A stretch of 11,570 nt of DNA from Acidobacteriota bacterium. Its GTDB lineage: Bacteria; Acidobacteriota; Vicinamibacteria; Vicinamibacterales; UBA823. The notes beneath the pieces were generated by a model. It saw nothing but the letters and a program-made list of their open reading frames with translations. It did not search any database and was not told the DNA's origin. The position numbers and the translations under genes are program-made. Of this stretch, positions 6,088 through 11,570 are shown one piece after another. The stretch spans positions 10,573 to 22,142 of the forward strand of contig PBHT01000014.1 in NCBI GenBank assembly GCA_002720285.1, given 5' to 3'. How positions within the stretch are numbered: the first letter of the stretch is position 1; every line of letters starts with the position of its first letter.

Positions 6088-8664
6088 TTGGCTACCGTTC
6101 GAATTTATAAAGTCGCTGAATTGCTGAATACCACAAGCCAGGATGTGGTGGCATTACTAAAGCGTGATCATGGCATTGACGTAAAGAGTGCTTCTAGCAC
6201 GATCGAAGAGGTCGTTGCGCGACAATTCGTTGAGCGCGTCGCGAGTGAGCGTGGTCTGAGCGTGCCAAGTGCGACCTTCACCAGTAAGCCGAAAGTAAGG
6301 CGCCGCAAAACCGCTAAGTCGAGTGCTCAAAAAGTCGAGCCTAAGAAACCAGCAGCGAAACCATTACCACCACCGCGGCTGGTGAAGGCCAAGCTCAAGC
6401 CGCCAGTAGACGAAGTTGAGGAGCCTAAAGCTGAGGATTCAGAGGCTATCGAGCCGCAACCGACTGCGACCCTCATTACGGCCAAAGCGCCTGCACCACT
6501 AAGTGAAAAACCAGTGGAGCTGGAGTCTCCGAGGACATCGCGCGTCGTTCCGCCAACACTCAGATTACGAGTCGAGGATGGGGGCACCCCGTCCGAGGCG
6601 AAAGTCGCCGCGCCAGCGAAACCCGAGAAGCGCCAGGTAACCACGACGCCGCCGGCACAGCCGATTACGCGTCCGGTGAATCCAAAAGGCTCGCCTCGTG
6701 TAACTGTGGCACCATCTCGCGCGCCGATCGCTGGACCAAGACCTCCAGCGCAGCCGGCACGGCCAGCGGCGCTACCTCAACGACCCGGTGGATTGCCACC
6801 ACGCCGTGGACGGCGCCCACCATTTCGGCCTGGTGGGCGGTCTGGCAAACGCAAGCATCCACGCGCGGCTACGGCAGTCGTAGAAACACCGCTGCCCGAC
6901 ATCACTCGTACGATTACCCTCGCTGAGGGCATGACGGTCAAGGACCTAGCCGACAAGCTCGACACGCGTGCCAAGGATGTGCTGAAGAAACTGATTGAGA
7001 AGCGCATCATGATGACGATTAACACAACACTCGATACGGACACCGCAACGATGATCGCGCGCGAGTTTGGTGCAGATGTCGAGATGCGGACCTTTGAAGA
7101 AGAAATGCTCCACGTAGAACAGGAAGACGCGCAGCCAGAGGACCTTTTCCCTCGAGCGCCAGTGGTCACTGTAATGGGGCACGTCGATCATGGAAAGACA
7201 ACGCTGCTCGACGGTATCCGAGAAACACGAGTCGCTGAGCGAGAGGCTGGCGGTATCACACAGCACATTGGTGCCTATACCGTGGACGTGAAGGATAAGC
7301 GCATCGTATTCCTCGACACACCAGGTCACGCCGCCTTTACGCTGATGCGCGCGCGGGGAGCGAAGGTCACTGATGTGGTCGTTCTCGTTGTGGCAGCCGA
7401 TGACGGCGTCATGCCTCAGACGAAAGAAGCGGTCGATCACGCGAGAGCCGCTAACGCACCGATCATCGTGGCGGTCAACAAGATTGATAAATCTGACGCT
7501 AATCCCGATCGGGTTAAAACCGAACTTTCGGATCTTGATCTCACGCCTGAGGCCTGGGGTGGCAAGACTGTAACGGTCGACGTCTCTGCAAAGAAGCGGG
7601 AAAATATCGACCTTCTTCTTGAAATGATATTACTCGTTGCCGACCTCGGGGAGCTAAAGGCCAATCCGAAGCGGAATGCAGCTGGAACTGTGCTTGAAGC
7701 CAAACTCGATCGCGGGCGTGGACCAGTTGCGACGATTCTCGTACAAGATGGCACACTACGCGTCGGCGACACATTCATCGCTGGCACCGTTGTAGGCAAG
7801 GTGCGCGCACTTATTAACGACCAAGGACAGAAAGTCGAATCCGCAACACCCTCGACACCAGTGGAGGTGCTTGGCCTAGGGGGACTCCCCCAGCCTGGCG
7901 ATGCATTCCAAGCGCTTCCCGATGCTAGCAAAGCAAGACAAATCGCTAACTTACGCCAAACTCAAGCGAAGGAGCGAGAGCTCGGTTCAAAGAGTCCTCG
8001 ACTCACATTGGAATCACTTCAGGAACAGGTCGCCGAGGGTAATGTCAAAGAGCTATCCATTGTTATCAAGGCGGACGTTCAAGGTTCAGCCGAAGTGCTA
8101 GCTGACACACTCGCAAAGTTAAGCGATGAGCAAGTTAAGATCCGGATCATCCATTCGGGAGTTGGCGCAATCAATGAATCTGACGCTCTACTAGCGTCAG
8201 CCTCCAATGCCATAGTGATAGGCTTCAATGTGCGTCCGGATCGTAACGCTAATGCGGTGGCAGAGCGCGACGGACTCGACATGAGAATGCATTCGGTTAT
8301 CTACCATGTTACGGACGAAATTAAGAAGGCAATGGCAGGCCTACTCGAACCAACGAAGAAGGAAGTGAGACTCGGCGCTGCTGAAGTTCGAGAAACGTTT
8401 AAGGTGCCTAAGTTCGGTTTCGTCGCTGGTTGCATGGTCACTGAAGGGCTCATTACTCGATCGGGTGACGCGCACGCACGCTTACTACGTGACAACATTG
8501 TCGTGCACGAAGGTCGTATTGGTTCACTCCGCCGCTTCAAGGACGACGTAAATGAAGTGAAGACCGGTTTGGAGTGCGGTATCGCATTTGAACGCTTCAA
8601 GGATGTCAAGGTGGGTGATGTAATCGAAGCGTTCACAGTGGAAGAAGTGGCCGCAACCGTCTGA
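6088..8664 (+). CDS. infB: Translation initiation factor IF-2
   Basis: GTPase that places fMet-tRNA on the 30S subunit and promotes subunit joining. An N-terminal IF2-N module (1-50, VRIYKVAELLNTTSQDVVALL) leads into a Pro/Ala/Lys-rich disordered linker (about 62-265) ending in a very basic Arg/Gly/Pro stretch. A second IF2-N module spans about 272-333. The G domain shows G1 GHVDHGKT (364-371), G3 DTPGH (410-414), G4 NKID (464-467) and G5 SAKK (500-503). Domains II, III and the fMet-tRNA-binding C2 follow to residue 858. The start is TTG, supported by GACGAGGA (6076-6083) five nucleotides upstream and by the IF2-N fold beginning immediately. It is 38 bp after nusA. Length is typical for long IF2 forms (E. 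coli 890). I could not confirm internal starts for shorter isoforms. Confidence 0.97.
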   Translation: MATVRIYKVAELLNTTSQDVVALLKRDHGIDVKSASSTIEEVVARQFVERVASERGLSVPSATFTSKPKVRRRKTAKSSAQKVEPKKPAAKPLPPPRLVKAKLKPPVDEVEEPKAEDSEAIEPQPTATLITAKAPAPLSEKPVELESPRTSRVVPPTLRLRVEDGGTPSEAKVAAPAKPEKRQVTTTPPAQPITRPVNPKGSPRVTVAPSRAPIAGPRPPAQPARPAALPQRPGGLPPRRGRRPPFRPGGRSGKRKHPRAATAVVETPLPDITRTITLAEGMTVKDLADKLDTRAKDVLKKLIEKRIMMTINTTLDTDTATMIAREFGADVEMRTFEEEMLHVEQEDAQPEDLFPRAPVVTVMGHVDHGKTTLLDGIRETRVAEREAGGITQHIGAYTVDVKDKRIVFLDTPGHAAFTLMRARGAKVTDVVVLVVAADDGVMPQTKEAVDHARAANAPIIVAVNKIDKSDANPDRVKTELSDLDLTPEAWGGKTVTVDVSAKKRENIDLLLEMILLVADLGELKANPKRNAAGTVLEAKLDRGRGPVATILVQDGTLRVGDTFIAGTVVGKVRALINDQGQKVESATPSTPVEVLGLGGLPQPGDAFQALPDASKARQIANLRQTQAKERELGSKSPRLTLESLQEQVAEGNVKELSIVIKADVQGSAEVLADTLAKLSDEQVKIRIIHSGVGAINESDALLASASNAIVIGFNVRPDRNANAVAERDGLDMRMHSVIYHVTDEIKKAMAGLLEPTKKEVRLGAAEVRETFKVPKFGFVAGCMVTEGLITRSGDAHARLLRDNIVVHEGRIGSLRRFKDDVNEVKTGLECGIAFERFKDVKVGDVIEAFTVEEVAATV

Positions 8665-8692
8665 GGCGCGCTCGCCCAGTGCCCAGAACACC

Positions 8693-8711
8693 AAGGAGTC
8701 AAAACAACTCC
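8693..8711 (+). promoter_or_regulatory. Shine-Dalgarno-like AAGGAG in a small hairpin upstream of ylxP
   Basis: AAGGAG (8693-8698) is the best ribosome-binding-like site in the infB-ylxP gap, yet it lies 21 nt before the ylxP ATG at 8720, too far for direct use. GGAGT (8695-8699) pairs perfectly with ACTCC (8707-8711) around a 7-nt loop, which would hide it. No ATG, GTG or TTG lies at a better spacing in the ylxP frame. It may be chance or a weak translational control element. Confidence 0.3.
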
Positions 8712-8719
8712 GCCGGATT

Positions 8720-9004
8720 ATGTCTATCGTTGCCTTGTTATCAGTGGAGCTTCATATCCCCGATGCCAACTCTCTCAAAACTAAGCGCATGGTATTGCGA
8801 CGCGTGAAGGACCGGCTTAAGAAATTCAACGTCTCAGTCTCTGAAACCGACCATCAGGATCTCTGGCAACGGGCGGCGCTCGCGATTGTAGCGGTCAGCA
8901 CGACGCCAACAGCTGTACGTGAGGCTCTCGCCTCGGTTGAAAATGAACTTGAACGCGCTGCGCCCATGATGGTCACCCGTACTCATGTTGATTTCTTGAC
9001 TTGA
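8720..9004 (+). CDS. ylxP: DUF503 family protein YlxP
   Basis: Small (94-residue) protein of the DUF503/YlxP family, regularly encoded in nusA-infB-rbfA operons. Its exact role is not settled; operon context suggests ribosome or RNA metabolism. Family signatures are clear: VELHIPDANSLKTKR (9-23), then KFNVSVSETDHQDLWQRAALAI (35-56), where the DHQDLWQ block is the most conserved part of the family. Length is typical. The ATG at 8720 begins the first beta strand directly, so the start is well placed despite lacking a properly spaced Shine-Dalgarno. The stop at 9002-9004 is 14 nt before the rbfA ATG. No membrane segment or signal peptide is visible. Confidence 0.9.
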   Translation: MSIVALLSVELHIPDANSLKTKRMVLRRVKDRLKKFNVSVSETDHQDLWQRAALAIVAVSTTPTAVREALASVENELERAAPMMVTRTHVDFLT

Positions 9005-9018
9005 GACCGGATTCAATT

Positions 9019-9417
9019 ATGGCCCAAGGCTCGCGTCCCAAACGTGTTGCGGACCTAGTGCGAGCAGAACTCGGTGAACTCCTCGCACGTCGGGTGAATG
9101 ATCCCGGCGTCGGCTTCGTTACCCTGACGCGCGTCCAGGTCACACCCGATCTGCAGCATGCACGCGTGTACTTCACGACTCTCGGTGACGACAATCAGCG
9201 CGAGCAATCAAGACATGCGCTGGAGCGTGCCACCCCATTTCTCAGGCGCCAGATCGGCCAAAGACTGACTCTAAAGCGGACACCTAGGCTTACATTTCAC
9301 TTCGATGAGTCAATTGGCCATCAAGAACGTGTGGAGCAATTACTGCAAGAATTACAAATATCACCGAGTACTCACACAGGTGAAAATGACGATGAAGACC
9401 AAGAACACGACGAGTAA
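9019..9417 (+). CDS. rbfA: 30S ribosome-binding factor RbfA
   Basis: Cytoplasmic KH-fold factor that binds the 30S subunit near the 16S 5' helix and is needed for late maturation and cold growth in model bacteria. I use the ATG at 9019, giving 132 residues (E. coli 133). A TTG at 9001 in the same frame overlaps the ylxP stop and would add six non-conserved residues. Typical features are GSRPKRVADLVRAELGELL (4-22), NDPGVGFVTLTRVQVTPD (27-44), ARVYFTTLG (48-56) and LKRTPRLTFHFDES (85-98). The C-terminal 15 or so residues are strongly acidic and probably flexible. Its 3' end overlaps the next gene by 32 nt, implying translational coupling. The call rests on both sequence and operon position. Confidence 0.95.
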   Translation: MAQGSRPKRVADLVRAELGELLARRVNDPGVGFVTLTRVQVTPDLQHARVYFTTLGDDNQREQSRHALERATPFLRRQIGQRLTLKRTPRLTFHFDESIGHQERVEQLLQELQISPSTHTGENDDEDQEHDE

Positions 9418-10441
9418 GGCTACGAATCACACTATTCACGACGTCTGCGATGCCATTAGGTCTCACCACAACTTTGTCGTGGTCTCGCATGCCAGGCCAG
9501 ACGGTGATGCGATCGGTTCACAGGTGGCGATGGGACTCGCTTTGAAGGCGCTTAATAAACAAGTTCGCCTCATTAGCGCAGGCCCGGTGCCGGATATCTA
9601 CCGTGAACTTTCCGGTGTTGACGAGATCGAGGTCGCGTCGGCAGCGACAGGCAGTTGGGACGTAGCCATCGTCATGGAGTGTCCAGAATTATCCCGCACA
9701 GAACTGACAGGCTTAAATGACGGGTTCGTCCTGAACATTGACCATCACCCTGGAAATACCTTTTTTGGTAACGTCAACTATTTTGATGAGTCAGCCGCGG
9801 CCTGCGGCGAACTAGTCTTTTCAGTTCTCCAAGGCCTCCAAGTCCCGATCACAGTAGACATCGCTACGCATCTCTACATCGCAATTCTCACTGATACCGG
9901 TTCGTTTCACCACGGCCCGATCTCGACACGAACATTCGAAATTTGCGGATGTCTTACGAGCGCAGGAGCAGACCCAAGGACATTGGCGAACCAAATGTTC
10001 GACCAATACAGGGTCGGCCGTCTAGAAGTAATCGCCACAATGTTGAACGAAATGCAGTTAGAAGACCAAGAACGAGTAGCAGTGCTCAACATCGACGAAA
10101 GGCTCCTCACGCAAAGCAACGTCACCCCAAATGACCTTGACGGCCTTGTTAATCTCCCGCTAACAACACGCACAGTCCAAGCTGTCATTCTCTTTAAGTC
10201 CGCAGCAGGTCAACCACTGCGTGTCAGCCTACGTTCAAAGGGAGACGTAAACGTCGGGCTCGTTGCTTCGGCATTTGGGGGTGGCGGGCATGCGAACGCC
10301 TCTGGGTTCACACTAGAAAGCACTGCCGAAAATAAGCGGCAGGCCGTGATTGATCAGGTTATGGAAGCGGTGAGGACAGCCCTCGGACCTGCCGTTGGTG
10401 GAACTCCTGCGAAGGAGAAGCCGTTAATCAGGCCAGGATAA
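9386..10441 (+). CDS. nrnA: DHH/DHHA1 phosphoesterase, NrnA-like (nanoRNase/pAp phosphatase)
   Basis: Metal-dependent DHH-family phosphoesterase. NrnA homologues degrade 2-5-nt RNAs and dephosphorylate 3'-phosphoadenosine 5'-phosphate. I choose the ATG at 9386 (351 residues) because AGGTGA (9378-9383) is a near-perfect Shine-Dalgarno and upstream in-frame codons back to 9305 lie within rbfA and look unconserved. Motif I is SHARPDGDAIGS (34-45; His35, Asp39 and Asp41 as metal ligands), motif III is IDHHPGN (118-124), Asp170 lies in LTDTGSF, and the DHHA1 domain ends with GGGGHANASG (298-307). At motif II, where Asp is usual, the sequence reads VMECPEL with Glu99. The gene overlaps rbfA by 32 nt and truB by 1 nt. 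In Gram-positive operons the same gene occupies this slot. Family assignment is strong; the substrate and the nrnA symbol are inferred. Confidence 0.85.
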   Translation: MTMKTKNTTSKATNHTIHDVCDAIRSHHNFVVVSHARPDGDAIGSQVAMGLALKALNKQVRLISAGPVPDIYRELSGVDEIEVASAATGSWDVAIVMECPELSRTELTGLNDGFVLNIDHHPGNTFFGNVNYFDESAAACGELVFSVLQGLQVPITVDIATHLYIAILTDTGSFHHGPISTRTFEICGCLTSAGADPRTLANQMFDQYRVGRLEVIATMLNEMQLEDQERVAVLNIDERLLTQSNVTPNDLDGLVNLPLTTRTVQAVILFKSAAGQPLRVSLRSKGDVNVGLVASAFGGGGHANASGFTLESTAENKRQAVIDQVMEAVRTALGPAVGGTPAKEKPLIRPG

Positions 10442-11379
10442 TGGACGGCGTGTTGGTCATTGATAAGCCCGAAGGACCCACGTCACACGACATTGTGGCT
10501 CAAGTCCGGCGAGTTCTCCGAGTCAAGCGGGTCGGCCACACTGGAACCTTGGACCCGATGGCAACGGGTGTGTTGCCGCTAGTGATTGGCCGCGCGACTC
10601 GTCTAACTCAGTTTTTGTTAAAAGACTCAAAGACCTATAGCGCTACCATCCGACTGGGTTTCTCGACAGACACCTATGACGCACTCGGAACACCGGTAGG
10701 GTCAAACGGGGATCCCTCGCTAGACTTGTCCCACGAGTTGGGAGACCAAGTAATCGAGTCAGCTCTGAATAAATTTCGAGGCACATTTGATCAATGTCCA
10801 CCGCCTTTCTCTGCGAAGAAAATCGGCGGCATACGTGCCTATACGATCGCTAGGCGCGGTGGGCCTGTGGTGACGGTGCCGGTACAGGTAACTGTAGACC
10901 AACTCAGACTACTCAAGGCCGAGAATAGTCGACTGCAAGTCGAAATAACCTGCTCATCAGGATTTTACGTACGGTCCCTAGCGCACGACATCGGACAGAT
11001 GCTTGGCTGCGGTGCCCATCTTCAAGCGTTGCGACGAACGCGAAGCGGAGAATTTGATCTCACACATGCAATACCGCTTGAACGCGCCGTACAGGGTAGC
11101 GGTGAGGCGAAGAACATGGTTAATCCCGCCCCTCCTATCGCCGACCGAATCCTGCCGTTATCCAGACTCCTAAGAACCTTACCATCTGCGATCCTCACGA
11201 GTCGAGGAAGACGTTGTGCCTCCAACGGTCAGCCTATTAACCAGGACGAGTTGACGCACATTGATGACGTTATCGGGATGGCAACCAGTAGAGTTCGGCT
11301 GTTCGACGAAACAGGGCAACTCGTCGCGATTGCAGAAAACAGGGATGGTGCTTTGCATCCCCGGGTTGTTCTGGTCTAA
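10441..11379 (+). CDS. truB: tRNA pseudouridine(55) synthase TruB
   Basis: Isomerises U55 to pseudouridine in the T loop of elongator tRNAs and acts as a tRNA-folding chaperone. The catalytic motif GHTGTLDPMATG contains the nucleophile Asp38. Other family features are KTYSATIRLGFSTDTYD (64-80, Tyr66 stacking on the target base), PPFSAKKIGGIRAY (121-134) and CSSGFYVRSLAHDIG (171-185, Arg178). A degenerate C-terminal PUA-like part follows (about 240-312). Its 312 residues match E. coli (314). The ATG shares its A with the upstream stop (TAATG), so translation is probably by termination-reinitiation; an AGGA sits only 2 nt before it. The ribF gene that often follows truB is not present, and rpsO comes next. 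Confidence 0.96.
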   Translation: MDGVLVIDKPEGPTSHDIVAQVRRVLRVKRVGHTGTLDPMATGVLPLVIGRATRLTQFLLKDSKTYSATIRLGFSTDTYDALGTPVGSNGDPSLDLSHELGDQVIESALNKFRGTFDQCPPPFSAKKIGGIRAYTIARRGGPVVTVPVQVTVDQLRLLKAENSRLQVEITCSSGFYVRSLAHDIGQMLGCGAHLQALRRTRSGEFDLTHAIPLERAVQGSGEAKNMVNPAPPIADRILPLSRLLRTLPSAILTSRGRRCASNGQPINQDELTHIDDVIGMATSRVRLFDETGQLVAIAENRDGALHPRVVLV

Positions 11380-11484
11380 CATGGTAGGTTCCTAGATGAA
11401 GGAAAGTACCGAACAGGGGCGGCGGTCTGGAGTTGGCGTACGAGCCTGCAGTGTTCACTCCGAACTGTACGCGGAGGTAATAAC
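11380..11484 (+). promoter_or_regulatory. rpsO leader with hairpin next to the Shine-Dalgarno
   Basis: This is the 105-nt gap between truB and rpsO. GCGTAC (11436-11441) pairs perfectly with GTACGC (11467-11472), the latter directly abutting the GGAGGT Shine-Dalgarno (11473-11478). The enclosed loop can form AGT/ACT around GTTC (11450-11459). Further upstream TTCCT (11389-11393) pairs with AGGAA (11400-11404). No terminator-like T run separates the genes. S15 represses its own mRNA through structured leaders in several bacteria, so this could be such a site; that is inference from position and folding by eye. Confidence 0.4.
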
Positions 11485-11570
11485 GTGACTCTGCAGCGGG
11501 AGCAAAAAACTGATGTGATCGGTTCCTACCAGACCCACGACAAAGACACTGGGTCCGCAGAGGTTCAGGT
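11485..11570 (+). CDS. rpsO: Ribosomal protein uS15 (S15), 3'-truncated by window edge
   Basis: The first 28 codons of S15, a primary 16S rRNA-binding protein that nucleates the 30S platform and contacts 23S rRNA in the 70S ribosome. From the GTG at 11485 the reading is TLQREQKTDVIGSYQTHDKD, then TGSAEVQ, which aligns with the N-terminal helix and the hallmark HxxDTGSxEVQ of S15 (commonly HETDTGSPEVQ). A full-length S15 is about 89 residues, so two thirds of the gene lies past the window. The start is fixed by a perfect GGAGGT (11473-11478) six nucleotides upstream, the strongest ribosome site in the window. Placement after truB is a standard arrangement. Confidence 0.93.
   Translation, partial: MTLQREQKTDVIGSYQTHDKDTGSAEVQ

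Noticed and set aside
6946..7931. Two adjacent 164-codon minus-strand open frames opposite infB
   Set aside because: They lie entirely antisense to the conserved IF2 second IF2-N module, G domain and domain II. Their translations are Ser/Arg-rich or show no family resemblance, and such frames arise from codon bias of the sense gene.
9305..9385. N-terminal extension of the DHH gene back to 9305
   Set aside because: The extension lies inside conserved rbfA codons, is not similar to NrnA N-termini, and a strong AGGTGA site supports the start at 9386.
1..11570. Mobile elements, CRISPR arrays, defence or biosynthetic modules
   Set aside because: No transposase, integrase, direct-repeat array or cargo-type genes were seen. 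All open frames of substance on the plus strand are accounted for by conserved housekeeping families.

Overview
The window is a nearly unbroken plus-strand run of housekeeping genes for translation and 30S ribosome biogenesis. G+C is moderate (roughly half, by eye). I see no mobile element, CRISPR array, rRNA or tRNA gene. The gene order, with a YlxP (DUF503) gene between infB and rbfA, an NrnA-type DHH phosphoesterase between rbfA and truB, and a COG3178 sugar-kinase-like gene and rimO nearby, suggests a deep-branching Gram-negative bacterium. Acidobacteriota or a relative is my best guess. That rests on general familiarity with family sequences, not on any search, and is uncertain.

Layout. 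1-945 is the 3' part of an AmgK-like (COG3178) kinase whose true start lies before the window. A 228-bp gap (946-1173) holds only small inverted repeats. asnS (1174-2466) and rimO (2543-3922) follow as well-spaced genes. A 102-bp leader (3923-4024) with two hairpins, the second followed by a T run, precedes the core operon: rimP (4025), nusA (4523), infB (6088, TTG start), ylxP (8720), rbfA (9019), an nrnA-like DHH gene (9386, overlapping rbfA by 32 nt) and truB (10441, TAATG overlap). The last 86 bases are the start of rpsO (GTG at 11485, strong Shine-Dalgarno), preceded by a 105-nt leader with a hairpin abutting the Shine-Dalgarno.

How they work together. RimO methylthiolates ribosomal protein S12. 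RimP and RbfA are 30S maturation factors, IF2 delivers initiator tRNA, S15 is a primary 16S rRNA binder, NusA controls elongation and termination on the operon and on rRNA, TruB makes tRNA psi55, AsnRS charges tRNA-Asn, and the NrnA-like enzyme probably clears nanoRNA or pAp. The core is a classic nusA-infB operon extended upstream by rimO.

I did not find a new multi-gene system. The points worth a second look are small: a probable attenuator before rimP, a possible S15 autoregulatory leader before rpsO, a Shine-Dalgarno-like motif caught in a hairpin before ylxP, a Glu at the usual Asp of motif II in the DHH enzyme, and inverted repeats before asnS.
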